A DNA stretch of 64,000 bases, from assembly GCF_019059575.1 (NCBI RefSeq), contig NW_024882771.1, positions 62,001-126,000 of the forward strand, given 5' to 3'. The notes beneath the pieces were generated by a model. It did not search any database and was not told the DNA's origin. It saw only the letters and a list, made by a program, of their open reading frames with translations. The stretch is from Amphibalanus amphitrite. Its lineage: Eukaryota > Arthropoda > Thecostraca > Balanomorpha > Balanidae. Both the position numbers and the translations under genes were made by a program. Shown here piece by piece: positions 1 through 12,211 of this stretch. How positions within the stretch are numbered: the first letter of the stretch is position 1; each line of letters starts with the position of its first letter.

Positions 1-31
1 CGATGCCGTTCTCGGCGAGGGTGCTCAGCAC

Positions 32-560
32 TCAGCAGCCTCCACACCTCGGCGGCCAGGGCCATGGTCTGGTTAGCTGGGGCCCTGGGCCGCGGCCGAG
101 TAGTTGGAGCCCAGACCTTGAGTCGGTGAGGAGGCGGACCGACTTGGTCGATGCCAACTCCCCGTCCTCCAGGCCGGCCACAGCCGCGAACGCCTCGCGC
201 ATGGCGGTCAGTTCTGCTCTCAGGCTGGAGCAGACCGCCCCTGCAGGAGCGCGCACGGTCTCTTCTATGTTGAGGTGGTGGAACTGGATCAGCGCCTGCA
301 CCGCCCTGTTCTGTCCCGCCGTGAGCCGAGCCGTCCGACCAGATAGTGACGTCCGGGTGCGGGAGCTCTGCAATGGCTCACAGGGCAGCTTCCCTGCGGC
401 CTGCAGGCGGGTCCGACCAGCGGGTGACCACGGGCAGGTCCACCCTGAAGGTGATGCCGCCGCGGTGGCCCAGCTATGGCGGGTCGCAGCTGTAGAACGC
501 CGAACCTGTAGCACAATAGAATTGCAATTGTAACAAAGACCTGCATGGTCAGCACACATC
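32..560 (-). pseudogene. Decayed retrotransposon RNase H domain
   Basis: Minus-strand reading gives an RNase H-like fold of non-LTR retrotransposon type. A WSDGSA motif (first catalytic Asp) lies near 325-345, an AELTAMREA motif (catalytic Glu) near 190-215, and LLTDSRSGLQLL (second Asp) near 105-140. The three motifs are not in one frame: the first needs a frame change between about 290 and 330, and an in-frame TGA lies upstream of it near 387-392. The piece has no complete ORF and runs to the left window edge. It looks like a dead 3' part of an element related in domain type to, but clearly different from, the elements at 16.3 and 31.8 kb. Domain call is moderately sure; family is not assigned. 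Confidence 0.6.
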
Positions 561-2414
561 TGCAGTAACTGTCATCCCAAGTTGGTATGAATTGGAACAA
601 AGTTGGGTCATGGTAGCAGACGTAACACAAGCTGTTGTGATATGCCATACCGTAGGACTAGGTCGTAGGTTGTAAATTTTAGGTTTAAGGCTGTAGGTTG
701 TAGGTCAGGTTAGGTAAGGTTTGGTTAGAAAGACCCATTCTCGTGCATCAGGCAGCTTGTGCTACACCTACCTTACCAATACCTAATTTGAATTCCTAAA
801 ATTGATGGCAAACAGGCTTTTTGTATAACAAGTGTGGTTAATTGTTCTAATCCCCGCTGCAATGTGAGGGTGACTGCTTTTCTACAATCACAATATTTGA
901 ATTCATATAGGTAGGTGTTTACATGTTCAGAAAATGATACAAAATATGACACAATTATAGCTGCAACTGTGAACTGGATAGTGGATACCAACCTCTACTT
1001 AAAGTTTCTGCAGCCTTATAAACTCACAAATGACTAAATTGCCAAAATAAATCCCTTAGTACAATAGCTTGACTCTAAAATAACAGAACTTTTCCATGCA
1101 GACCCTGGAATGGAGGGTTTATGAAAAGTAACAAAAATAAACATTCACTAATATCAAATGTTGTTATAAATTTCATATGTAGCATAAGCGCCAATACTGC
1201 CTTCATTTACAATTTTGCTACTGTTTTCCACTCACAAACGCTGCCCTCCGTGGACAGCAGCAGCAGCAGTGAAACGTCACCCGTAGTGTGACATCATCAC
1301 CCATGACGTAATGGAAATCCAGTTGTTACCAAGGCCCGGGAATACGCGCAGGGTGTATCAATATATTCATAATATATCATCATAGAGTTCAGCGCAATAT
1401 CAATATATTAACAGGGCTCAGGTATGCAGAGCTTAGCTGTTTTTTTTTTATTATAAATGAATTTCTGAACGATTACTTCGAGCTTGTTTCGAGCTGAACT
1501 TGCATACGATACCCTTGCATGAATGATTCTTTTTAATTTGGCCCCAGCCCCAGTATCTCGAGGTGGCCTAAGCCTTTGGTCTTGGTCTGATACCTACCGA
1601 TTGTTGCTACAACATTTTATTATCTTCATGAGGTTTTGTACCGACTACAATTATGCTGTTTCAATTTCACAAATGCTTTTTGAAATTCTGCAAGTGTTCA
1701 CACCATGTCAGCCGGCCTGCACATAATATCTTGTTACACTACCTACATTTATTGCCTTGTGGCTTGTTTTGTTATTGCTTATTCATTGACTGATTGATAT
1801 TCCACTACTGCTTTCAGTTTAATGTAGGTTATGGCACATAAGTGATAAGCTTACTGATTTCATTCAGATAATACACCTGGATAATACCTGGATAATACTA
1901 CCCTACTGCCACATCTTGACTGCCAGAGCTTGGAATCTGGACATGCTTCTGTGACCAAAATTGCAATGCAGTGTGATTTGTTACTATAGGCAATTACACT
2001 ATTGCAATGCAACTAAAAGTTTGACTTTGGTTTGCCTTTTGACAAATTGTTTGTCAAAGTTGGATTAATTTCTCCTTCATGTGGAGTTATTTGGTATGCC
2101 TGCTACCTAACAAAATGACTTTCATTAGGCTGATTATTATTTTTCCTTCTTTCAATCAAATTGACTGTAACCCCGTGGTCGGCCTGGTAGTTTATCCAGC
2201 CAGAAGTTACTAGTATGGTATTAGGAACATGTTTGTCCTGCTGATGCTGTGCCATTCAAGTTCTTGATAATCAGCCTCCTCACTGCTTACACTACTTTAC
2301 TTTTAACACACTATCATGGATGTGAATGACCATCAATATTGTCTTGCAGAGCTATAGATATGTTTTTTACTTTTCCAGAAACAAAATCTCAGCCTCCTAA
2401 CGACCTAGCAAGAC
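561..2414. other. Intergenic / 5' region of fritz, no gene seen
   Basis: AT-rich sequence with no convincing coding exon on either strand. A pyrimidine tract followed by AG at 2377-2378 looks like a splice acceptor 36 bases before the fritz start codon, so the fritz 5' UTR is probably split and an upstream non-coding exon may lie in this stretch. I could not identify that exon or a promoter. A short CAG run near 1258-1270 and a T tract near 1440 are the only simple repeats. Confidence 0.45.
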
Positions 2415-5400
2415 ATGGCATCACTGCTGTTGGAAGCTCATTTTTGGACTCACAGTGAAGATGTTATCATCCATCCTGATGATGTTGGTGCATACAAGTA
2501 AGTCAACACTCATCAATAATGGTTTCCCTAACAAGCATTGGCTGGTGGTGGTGCCTGAATTAGGTATGGTTATCAAACCATACACTGAAGTTTCTTCATT
2601 GCAATGCCATGGTTCCATAGAGAAGACCTGGCTTGCAGACCTGAAGCTATTTTTAATTTTTGGTTAGTGCTTTTGTTTTGCTACCATTATTTTTCATAGT
2701 TCTTTTTGTCCTACTTAACCTGGGAACAGCCATACAGAACAGCTTTAGAGGAGCCCATGCCCATGGACAGCTCTTGGCTCACCAGTCACCACAGTCACTG
2801 CTCCTCATACATCCTCCTTTCTTTTCTCAGTGACATAGTGCCAACAAGTGTCTGCAAGGAAAATAACTGAACACTAATCTGATGCTTGACACCGCGACTG
2901 TGCAGGTTCCACGAGCGGGCCGAGAGCTCTGCTCTGGTGGCCGCCCACCAGCGGGTAAAGGAGCTTTACGCCGACAGCCGCGGCATCGCCAGCCGACTCA
3001 CCAATAAGCGGCGCGTCCGCCACCGCGATACATTCAAACAGCTCGAGGTACGGCCGGGGATGGGAGACGGGAAGGGCGCGAAGGTCGGAAGAGATGAGCG
3101 TTAGTGGGTGTGAGCTTCCCGAATCCCAATTGACCATTAGTTTAATGTGCAGCTTGTTGACATGGCGAACAGTGATGTAATCAAACACAGTTATTAAAAG
3201 GTTGCCAAAATAATTCGGCAAATCGCGATGGTTCCTATTATTGATCAATTCAATCATGATAAGGTACCTGATTACTGATGACGCTCTGGCGATGATATTC
3301 TTTCAGGAACCATCCAGCCTTTAAATATAATCGTGTCCCAGTCCCGGAGGTGGGGAGCGCTCAGAGCTGCTGAACGGTGTCTGTTCTGCCTCCCGATGCC
3401 GGTCTCGGCCGACCTTCGCCTATCCTCGTCGAAAAGTCGCGTCATCACTGCACTGACCGCCGCACTCCGGCGCCCTGGAGATGGAGACGCAATTTTAGGG
3501 CCCTGATGACAACAGACTCGTCACCGCCCTACCTTCTGACCACTGTCTCTGGTCTGTGCTCCCAGGAGCTGCTGGACCAACAGAAGCTGTGCTACCAGAG
3601 CTGGCACCATCTGAACCTGCTGCTGCTGCTGTTTGACTCGGGAACGCTGGTCACGCTGTGGATTAACTTCCAGACTGGGAACGTGGACAAACTGATCATC
3701 GACAAGACGCTGGTCGGCAAAATGGGCTCCGACCAGGTGGTCAGCGGTGAGTGGGCCGAACAATGCAATCCAGGTGTGATTGGGAAAGAAATGGGAATGG
3801 GATGGCAATGACTTGTGCGGATTTTAGCCACTGATGATATTCCAGTGATTTCATGCATTGTGTTTCTACTGCTTTCCTGCTTTCCCGATGCTCTGTTTTG
3901 TGGATTTCTCGCGCTGATGCCTAACAGCTCCCCGTCCCCGCTCTATCTCTCCAGCGGCGCTGACGGAACAGCACCTCCTGGTCACGCACCCGGAGAACCG
4001 AGTCACGCTGGTCACCCTGAGCCGGCCGGTGGTGTGGGAGCAGTGGGGTCGGCTGGCCGCCCTGGAGCCGCGCACGGCCGTCTGGGAGCTGCCCGGCCCG
4101 TCCACTAGACGGACGGAGCGCCGGCTCAGTCTGCCGCCCGCCGCCGGAGGCCAGCAGGTGAGGCGGGGGTGGGGCTAGTCACATGGATGAGTAAAGGGTT
4201 GGGGACGGGTATCAAGAAATAAGGCTGAAGGAGGATATCCCAGTTTTCGGGGTGTTGGACTAGATCCGTACCGAGGCGAGGCTCACGGAAAATGCCGCCA
4301 GCTGCAGGGAGCCATTAGGGGTAGCCTACGGAGAGCCACTAGATGCCAGCATCATCAATGATTGTATTGCTCACTATTCACATTCATTTCTATCAATCCA
4401 CTGGTATTAATTTACTGATGCGACATACCTTATTAAAGCGTATATCTATCGTCTTTGGTAAAGTGCGTTCTGTCCGCCGCCTGAACTTTTTATGAGTGCG
4501 TTCAATATTTTTGACGTATCCGCGCCCATCGTCAGAGCGCGCCGGTGGTGGCCGTCTGGTGGAGCGCCTCCGTGGGCGAGATCCAGCCGTGGACGCCGTC
4601 GGGCCGCGACCAGGACCGAGCCAACGTGCTGGTGTACCGACTGGGCAGTGGCGGCGGCGGCCAGCCGGCCGGCGGGCCCGGCTCCGCCGCCGAGCCGCCC
4701 CCACCCGCGGGGTGAGTGGTGGGGAGAGGGGAGCGGCGCGGTCTGACGACGGATGATGTATGGAAGGGAGGGGATGACGATTATAATATACATACGTGGA
4801 TTTGTTGAGTCTTGAATTGCTGATACGCTGCGAGGACTGCCGTTATAGGGTTTGTTGGCCCTAGTCAAGTTCATTCATATACCTTTCTGTCTTTCCTAGA
4901 CCGGCTTGTTCCACTGATGTACCGCTACATATAATTTCACCCTTACCCAATACCCATTATGACCTTTCTAGTTCCCCCCCCCACGCCGATCCGCTGACCT
5001 CATATGACTCCTATGGATGACTTCTCCTGCCCCTCTCTCAGCTGGCCGGACGGACCGCGACTGGAGCTGCTCAGCTACTGTAAGACGCACCACGACCCGC
5101 TGCTGGTTCAGTTCAGTCTGCTGCGGCCCGACACACTGTATACCGTGGAACAGAGCGTCACTAGCACGGTGAGAGGCGGAGAGGGGGAGGGAGGACTGGG
5201 CTCCACTGAGGGCCGACACTCTGTACACGGTCGAACCATGACAGAGTGTCACTAGCACGGTGAGAGACGGAGAGGGGCAGGGGATTTAGTAGGGTGATAG
5301 TCTGGTCTCACTCTGACTATGAATCTCGATAAATTGATCACGTCAGACGATTCTGGTGTAGCGGAATTTCGTTTCTGTGTTGTTTTAGTTGCTACTATTT

Positions 5401-8400
5401 TAAAATTATTTTCTTGCCGAATAATTCTTGCGATAAAACGATCGGTGCGACGGTGTGAGGTCAATTATAGTGTAGTTTACTAACTATCACAACGCTAATA
5501 TGTTGGCTGTTAAAATATGTTTTGAAAGGTCTGTTTCTCCTCAGGGTGAGGTGCTGGTGGAACATGGCACCTATGACGTCACCTCAGCCGTCTGCCAGCA
5601 GCTGTCTGCCATCACCATACCGCTGACGTCAGAGGTACGTCATAGCTGCTCGGAACACATCAATTACCACACCAGACACTGGGGTCGTGTCGCTACTTAG
5701 CACAATAATTTCACATAGGACGATACGTCGGAGTCCATCGCATCTTAGCGTTTTAAGTTAGTAGGTAGCCACTTGAGCTACTGCTAGCGGACGGTACCGA
5801 TTGCTTGTTATCGACGTTTTCCCGTTCGAATCACTACCCATCGCCGTTCCAGGTGCTGTGCGCGGCCATCTCGCCCGACGAGCGCCGCCTGCTGCTGGGC
5901 TGTGCGGACGGGTCGCTGCTGCTGCACAACTGCGCCAGACAGATGACACACATGGTCAAAATACAGATGGTACGTCAATGGGCGCCCGCCAGATGACACA
6001 CATGGTCAAAATACAGATGGTACGTCAATGGGCGCCCGTCAGATGACACACATGGTCAAAATACAGATGGTACGTCAATGGGCGCCCGTCAGATGACACA
6101 CATGGTCAAAATACAGATGGTACGTCAGTGGGCTCGCACTGGGCCCGAGGAAGGGCATGGTGAGAGTCGCTGGGCCTCGGTCTCTCAGATGCTGGGTGGC
6201 TGTGTATTTTCCCGTAGATCAGTCTGATAGCGACTTTGTCAGGAAACAGCCAGCTAAATTCGATACAATTTTCTTGTGTCATTGGCCTGAAAGTAAGAAC
6301 GGGGTCGTGCGGCTCTCTGGAAATATTTGTATCGTGCTTCGTAGTTCTCTTAGCTGAGTCATTCTTACGGCGTGGCTAGTGGCTACCACCACGTCAGATT
6401 GCGGAGACGCCTATTCCTTTCACCAGCATTTGCCCTCCTAAGTATACATGTACCATAGAGTGGCCAATGTAACTCCCCCCCCCCCCTCCGGCAGACGCCG
6501 CGCCGGGCCGCCTGGCACCCGCACAGCACGCTGGCGTTTGTCAGCAGCGAGACGGGCCAGCTGCGCTGCTACGACCTGGCTCTGAATCCGCTGCAGCTGC
6601 AGCTGGCGGGCGGCGGCGCCGGGCGCGGGGGCACCGCGGCGCAGGCGGCGCCGGCCGCAGGGCTGGGACTCGGACAGTACTTCAGGTTAGAGAGGGGGTT
6701 GGAAGGAAAGATGGAATGAGTGCAGGAGAGGGATATGAGGACTACATGGACTCTTAGGATGGAGGGGAGAGGGGTCGCCTAGGATTTTAAGTGTCCGAGT
6801 CTCAGACTCTGAGAGGATGGTATAAGGTTTTTGGAAAAAGATGGTGTTATGCATATGGTAGACCGTCGAGGAGTCCTCGTTGGTCCGCCCCAGCCCTGTG
6901 GGGGGTCGGTGTTGTGCTGCCTAGTCACGGTTCTGCTCTCTGCGCGTCAGGTTCAAGCCGCGGGTGAGCCGGCTGCTCTCCTGTCCAGAGGTGATGTCCC
7001 AGGAGGGACACGTGCTCCAGTCGCTGCTGGTCACGTTCGTCAAGTGAGTGACACATATACACGGGTCATCAAATCGGCGAGGTCACATGGAATGGCCCAA
7101 GATTACTTTACTACCTACTCGAATGGCTACAAAGCGTCAGCTGCTCTGGATACTTCTCCAACTGATTCTTACCAGATAGCGGTAACTGGAGCGGTAGAGC
7201 CCTTAGTTGATTATGGTTGGAGGACCTGAGTTGTTATTTGTTCATTGGAACGTTTTGTCGAGCTGCGTGTTGCTGTCGGTTTCCCATATTATCTCCCTTG
7301 CGACCACCATCTCCCCTCTCTGACCCATCCCCTGACCCCCACCCTCCCCCTCAGCGGCCCGCTGGCGCTGCTCTGTATCCAGGCCAGCCGCCCCAACAAG
7401 GGCCGCGTCTACCCCAGTGACGTCATCGCCGAGTTTGTGACGGCCGGCCGGCTGGACGCCGCTATCAACCTGCTGACCTCGCTCAACTGGGAACAGCAGG
7501 GAGACGAGGCGCTGGCCGGACTCTACATGGTGACCGGGTACCTGCTGAAACGGCCGCTCACTCCGGCAGCCGAGGGTGAGATGGAGAGGGAAACGGGACG
7601 GAAGCACGCGGGATAGAGGGAAGATCAGCTTAGAAGTGAACGATTAAGGCTATAGTCCGTCATTATTATTGAGTGACAACGATGCGCTACGTTGCTTGTT
7701 CAGATATGATAAATGAAAAATATATTCCTGCTCTGCTGCGCCCGATACCTTTTACGGTAAAACAATCGACAGTTTTTCCTGGATTGTTAATATTTGTGTC
7801 GTGTTTTCATGCCCGACAGCCAAAACGTACCGGAGATTGGCAGTCATGCCAGTGCTCAGATATGACGTCCCGTGTGCGTGCCTCCACTGACCAATTGTCT
7901 TGGTCCTCTGTCACAGCCCAGTTGGAGGCGGCGCTGGGCAGCTACCTGGCGCCGGTGCGGCCCCTCTCCGAGCCCGTACAGAACATGTACGGAGACCGGG
8001 TGAGGAACATCACACGGAGATTCTTCCATCACCTCATCAGGTGAGAGAACCGGCGCCGGCCGGTTAGACGGGATCGCTATGACCTCTCCCCGTGAGATGG
8101 ACATTGTTGGCTGTGAACCGTCCTGGAAAATATTAAGTTTGATCAATGCATGGGTTATCTGATAAATGAATCGCGGATTTATATAGCGTAGACTGTTTTG
8201 AGCTCTGAGATACGGTCTCATTTATATTTGTCGCACTCTGCTGGTCTCCATTCTCTGATGTTTCGTTTCCACCGACACCCTGTCCGCCCTGTCACCATTC
8301 TCCGCAGAAGCCGTATCTGCCCTGCTATCCATCTACTCCCCGACACCCCTACCCTCTCTCACTAGTCACTCCTCCCCTCCCCTCCTCCGCCCCAGACACC

Positions 8401-10031
8401 GCTGTCTGGAGAAGGCCTACCGCTTGGCGCTGGATCTGCGCGACCACGACCTGTTCATGGACCTGCACCGGGCCGCGCTCAGACACGACCAGAGGCACCT
8501 GGCCGCCGCCGCGCTCGAGAAGGCCGAACAGATCGACGAGGAGGCCTCGGTCACTTCAGGTATTGATGGCAGTGTGTACTGGGTAGTGGGTAGTGGGTAG
8601 TGGGTGCCATCTCTGCTGCTGCAGTGTATCAGATACGTGTTAGTGTGCAGTGTGCACGTCTTCGACTGCGCTTCATGTTCGCGATTGTTAAGAAAGGGAT
8701 ACATGTGCTGCGATAAAACGACTAGGAACACCTAGTATTCGATGTTTGGAGAGTGTTGAATGGCTGAAGGCTCACTGCTGAAGGCTGAGGCCTAGATCTC
8801 CTGATATGCATCCATTCCATCATACGGATACTCGTTATTACCTGCTCTGTGTTGTCGATCACACTGTCTACAGTCGACACTCGACACCTAACGTGGCACT
8901 GTCTTTACTCCCCTACACTTATTTGACCGTGCCTTTTCCGTCCGACAGGCTCCGAGAGCGGCGACTCCACCTCGTGTTCATCCGACTGCAGCTCCTCGTG
9001 GCACAGCGGTCCGGAGGGGGACCGCGGACCGGACCACGGACCGGACCACGGGGACCAGAAGGACCACAGAGACCGCGAGGGCCGCGGGGACAGTGAGCTG
9101 GAGGAGGAGGAGGGTCCCGATGATCTGCTGGTGGAGGGAGACGGAGACGGGGCGCTGGTGAGTGCGGTAACCGCTGTGGGAGGCGATTCGGCGGAGAATT
9201 TGAATGATAGGCAGGGGTCAATTATTTGTGATGGCTGTTGAAACTATGTGACTATAATTACTAATCAGCTGGTGGTGACTGAAGGATTTCGGTAATGAGG
9301 TGCTTTGATTTTTGGCTAACATTGCCATTCGTTACCTCATGAATTGACGTCCATCTCCACGCCTAACTAGAGGACGTTTGCGGTGGAGTGATTGTGTTGT
9401 TTGTGGTTATGTGAGATGAGTTCGTGGTTTGTATAATTGACCGGCCGATGTGACCCCTCTCCGTGTGTTCAGGCGGCTCAGATGCGGGCGGCGCGTCTGC
9501 TGCAGCCGGTGCTGGGCCGGCCGCCGCTCCCGCGGCTCACCCGCGCTGCGCCGGCCGCCGCCGAGACGGGCCGCCGCTCTCCGGGCGAGGAGCCGGCGCC
9601 CGTGCCGCCGCCGCTGCCGCCGCGGCCCTCCTGGGCGCGCCAGCCCAGCCGGGAGTCGGACGGGCCGCCGCAGCTGCCGCCGCGGCCGCCCGGCCTGACG
9701 GCGCACGGTCCGCCGGCCCGGTGGGCGGGCCCGCCGCCGCAGCGGCTGGTACTGGCACCGCCGCAGCCCCTGCCGCGCACCAAGCCACCAGGTGAGGGTT
9801 GTGCCGGCCAGACACGGAGCGGGACAGGCCGGTTCCTTCCCGTTGGCGGAGTGTTAGTGAACCAATATTCTAACATAGACCTCTGTTGGTATACCGAGGT
9901 CTACAGAGGTCTGTCACAGAAGTTTTCTTTGCATGCTGAGTGAGTTCCAGCAGCCTAAACCAACACTGACACTTGTCTCTATATTTTCAGTGCCGGACGA
10001 CGATGCAGCTTTTGTGATCCACTTTGTCTGA
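2415..10031 (+). CDS. fritz (WDPCP): Fritz/WDPCP, WD-repeat planar cell polarity effector (16 exons)
   Basis: Joined exons encode 826 residues: 2415-2497, 2906-3047, 3566-3746, 3955-4157, 4536-4711, 5042-5168, 5545-5634, 5853-5969, 6495-6685, 6951-7043, 7355-7575, 7917-8040, 8396-8559, 8949-9157, 9473-9791, 9991-10031. All introns are GT-AG, and phases agree through to the TGA. Family hallmarks include TLVGKMGSDQ in exon 3, LLGCADGSLLLHN in exon 8, RRAAWHPHSTLAF in exon 9, RRFFHHLIR in exon 12, LRDHDLFMDLH in exon 13 and the ending FVIHFV. The N-terminal half should form WD-type propellers and the C-terminal half a helical region. Exons 14-15 are acidic, then Pro/Ala/Arg-rich and probably disordered. 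In other animals Fritz acts downstream of Frizzled polarity signalling and with septins and CPLANE proteins in ciliogenesis. The start ATG opens a family-like MASLLLEAHFW. Homology is from memory. Confidence 0.93.
5127..5281 (+). repeat. Duplicated 3' end and splice donor of fritz exon 6
   Basis: The end of exon 6 and the first intron bases (5127-5190) recur with changes at 5211-5281. Both copies share CACTAGCACG followed by GTGAGAG and a purine-rich GGAGAGG run. The real donor is at 5169 and the copy at 5260, 91 bases later. Using the second donor would shift the frame, so this is probably a non-functional decoy or a source of mis-splicing. Confidence 0.8.
5941..6130 (+). repeat. Four 50-bp tandem copies spanning fritz exon 8 end and splice donor
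   Basis: Near-identical units begin at 5941, 5991, 6041 and 6091. Each has 29 bases of exon 8 (AGATGACACACATGG then TCAAAATACAGATG) followed by the donor GTACGTCA and a short intronic piece ending GCGCCCG(C/T)C. Donors therefore occur at 5970, 6020, 6070 and 6120. The first is taken as real because the frame joins exon 9 in phase; reading on from it meets a TGA at 5994-5996. Copy identity is very high, so the amplification is recent. Confidence 0.95.
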
Positions 10032-10330
10032 CCTGGCTGAGGTCTGGACGTCGGGTCAACAGCGGTCTGGGCGTGTACCGAACTGATACCGTGTTTCCCA
10101 GTGCTGGGACCAAGTGTTGTGTTATTGGGCTCAAAGCCGTTGAGAGGCATGCGAGGCGACCGTTTTGACGGTCGGCCTATCGTGATTCAAACCGTTACTG
10201 TGATACGTATTCCGTCCATTTTTGCTTAGGTGACTGGTGGTGTTAGCTGCTTACGTTGGTACCGCTAGGGTGCCAACTCAAACTGCCTGATCTCGTGATG
10301 CCATTGAACTGTGCGGGTTGGGGCGAATGC

Positions 10331-10336
10331 AATAAA
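10331..10336 (+). promoter_or_regulatory. Candidate polyadenylation signal of fritz
   Basis: AATAAA lies 300 bases after the fritz stop codon, a plausible 3' UTR length. The cleavage site was not determined. Confidence 0.5.
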
Positions 10337-10608
10337 CGCTGTGCCAAACACTTACTTTCCGGCAATACTGATAGTGCACTGCATGTAATGTCAGGTGACC
10401 GGCATGGCAGCCCATGGTTGCAGATCGGCCATCTGCCACCAAATCCGTAATTTTCGTCTCCTAGTCCAGTTTGTTGTGTCGGCTCGCTGTAAATCGTCTG
10501 ACGTGTGAAGCCAAGACCACGTCATATTTTGTTGCTGCTTCGTCGCTTTTCGGAAAAAAAACCCTTCCCTAGCACCATCCGCTTAATCTGGCCAATTAAA
10601 TGTCTGTG

Positions 10609-10640
10609 ATTCACTCCCCTGATAGCGGAGGGGAGTGAAT
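10609..10640. repeat. Perfect 12-bp inverted repeat with 8-base loop
   Basis: ATTCACTCCCCT at 10,609-10,620 is followed by GATAGCGG and then its exact reverse complement AGGGGAGTGAAT at 10,629-10,640. It sits between the 3' ends of the two convergent genes, so either transcript could form a stable stem there. It may also be a relic of a small inverted-repeat element. Function unknown. Confidence 0.85.
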
Positions 10641-11446
10641 TCCCACCCAGCTGGCTCCACAGTCCACAATCAAACTTAAGGACGTCCTAATCCCCGCGGG
10701 GCGACACATCACACGCTCCACTCAGCGGAGACGTTCTGTGTATTGTCCAGTTATCACATTGTGGCCACAACACTGCGATAAGCGTGGCTGGGCGGTGGCG
10801 GCGGCGGCAGTGGCGACGGGAGCTGAACCACGCAGACACGGGCGGCACGCGCTCCCCCTCGCTCGGGGCCCGCCCCTGTACGGGCGCCGCCCGCGCTGCA
10901 GGGCACGCAGGCAACAAACATTGATAAATAAGCGACAACATCCACACTCCACAGGCGACACGCCGGAAACAAATTGAGTCTTACACGACCAGTGGCCAGC
11001 CGTGACCAGGCTAAACCAGAGTACCTACCCTCCATACGCCGACCGACAGAGCCGGATCTAGAGTATAATAATGAGCTGCGTTTGCTCACAGGGCGAAGCC
11101 AGCTGCGGGGTAGAGCGAACCGCTTGCACAGGCTTCTACGTAACACCCTGACTGGCTAACAGCGCCTGACCGCGTGGTCCTCATCTGCGGCTACAAGCCA
11201 GGACATTGCGACGAAAAGCGGCGGCGAGGATCGCAAAACTGCTGACTAGAGAAAGAAACCCTTCCCCGAGGGGTGCCGACTGAGGAGTGCGACTCCGTGA
11301 GGATAGCGGTCCTCAGCCCGTCCTTGCGGCGCGTCCTCCCGTTCCCTGGGTCGGTCGTCTGTGGGGGCGTCCGGTGTGTCCAGACTGACCGTCCCCAGTC
11401 GAACCTTCACTCCGCAGCCCGAGGACAGCGGATAGTGCGTCGTCAC

Positions 11447-12211
11447 TTACAGCGAGAAGTCGGAGGACGCCCCCGAGTCCCCGGCAATCGAGGAGTCCCA
11501 CGATCCACCGGACTCGGGGGCGTTCTCCGAGTCCTGTGACGACCAGCTGGAGTCGGAGGAGTCGGAGGAGTCCAGCGATTCCCCAGACTCGGTGGCGCTC
11601 GAGTCCGTGGAGTTCGCAGTAGTGTTCCCTTGTGAGACATTGCTGTTCTCGCTTGAGCTCCTCCTTTCCTCGGGAGAGACACCGGCATCCTCTTGAGAGA
11701 CACCGGTGTCCTCAGAGACAATGCTGCCTTCAGAGACATTGTTGTCCTCAGAGACATTGTTGTACTCTTGGGAGATACTGGTGTCCTCAGAGACACTGGC
11801 ATCCTCTTGAGAGACACTGTTGTCCTCGGGAGAGACAACGGTGTCCTCAGAGACAATGCTGCCTTCAGAGACATTGTTGTCCTCAGATAGTACATTGTTG
11901 TCCTCTTGAGAGATACTGGTGTCCTCAGAGACGCTGTTGTCATTTAGAGAGACACTGTCTTCGTGAGAGACATTGCTGTCCTCTGGAAACCTGCCGTCCC
12001 CGACACTGCTGTCCTCAGAGACATTGTTGTCCTCAGAGACATTGTTGTCTTCAGAGACATTGTTGTCCACGTGAGAGACACTGTCCTCGTTCGAGCTCCT
12101 CCTGTCCTCTGGAGTGCCACCGCTGTCCTCGGAGGCCGAGAGGGCGTACCGCTCTGAGGGCGAGCCGCTGTCGTCGGGCGCGCCGTGGTTTGAGTGTGAC
12201 ACCCCCGGAGA
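11447..12211 (-). other. In-frame acidic Ser-rich open frame directly after the HERC2 stop
   Basis: The HERC2 frame stops at TAA 12,212-12,214, then stays open for 254 codons to a TAA at 11,447-11,449. The encoded sequence is almost all Ser, Asp, Glu, Asn and Val, built from imperfect repeats such as NNVSEDNNVSED and DTSISQED, ending in a run of Asp-Ser pairs. HERC2 tails in other animals are also acidic and Ser-rich. The last codons overlap a donor-like GTAAGTGA. The repeats also keep an antisense frame open, so openness alone is weak evidence. It could be a readthrough or alternatively spliced tail, a former tail cut off by the stop, or a non-coding minisatellite. Confidence 0.5.

Larger units (their letters stand above)
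10032..11446. other. Intergenic gap between convergent fritz and HERC2
   Basis: No coding exon is supported on either strand. The left part is probably fritz 3' UTR. The stretch from about 10,680 to 11,450 is GC-rich with several short overlapping open frames of no recognisable product, and may belong to the HERC2 3' UTR. It contains the hairpin at 10,609-10,640. I did not find a clear minus-strand AATAAA for HERC2. Confidence 0.5.

Noticed and set aside
5941-6130. CRISPR-like regular repeats
   Set aside because: There are no unique spacers; it is a simple 50-bp tandem array in an animal gene, spanning an exon border.
9437-9943. Several long overlapping frames rich in Ala, Arg, Gly or Pro
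   Set aside because: Shadows of fritz exon 15, which is very GC-rich; only the frame in phase with exons 14 and 16 is kept.
10687-11159. Possible small gene in the GC-rich intergenic gap
   Set aside because: Frames up to 130 codons exist on both strands but none has recognisable motifs, splice structure or codon pattern that favours one of them.
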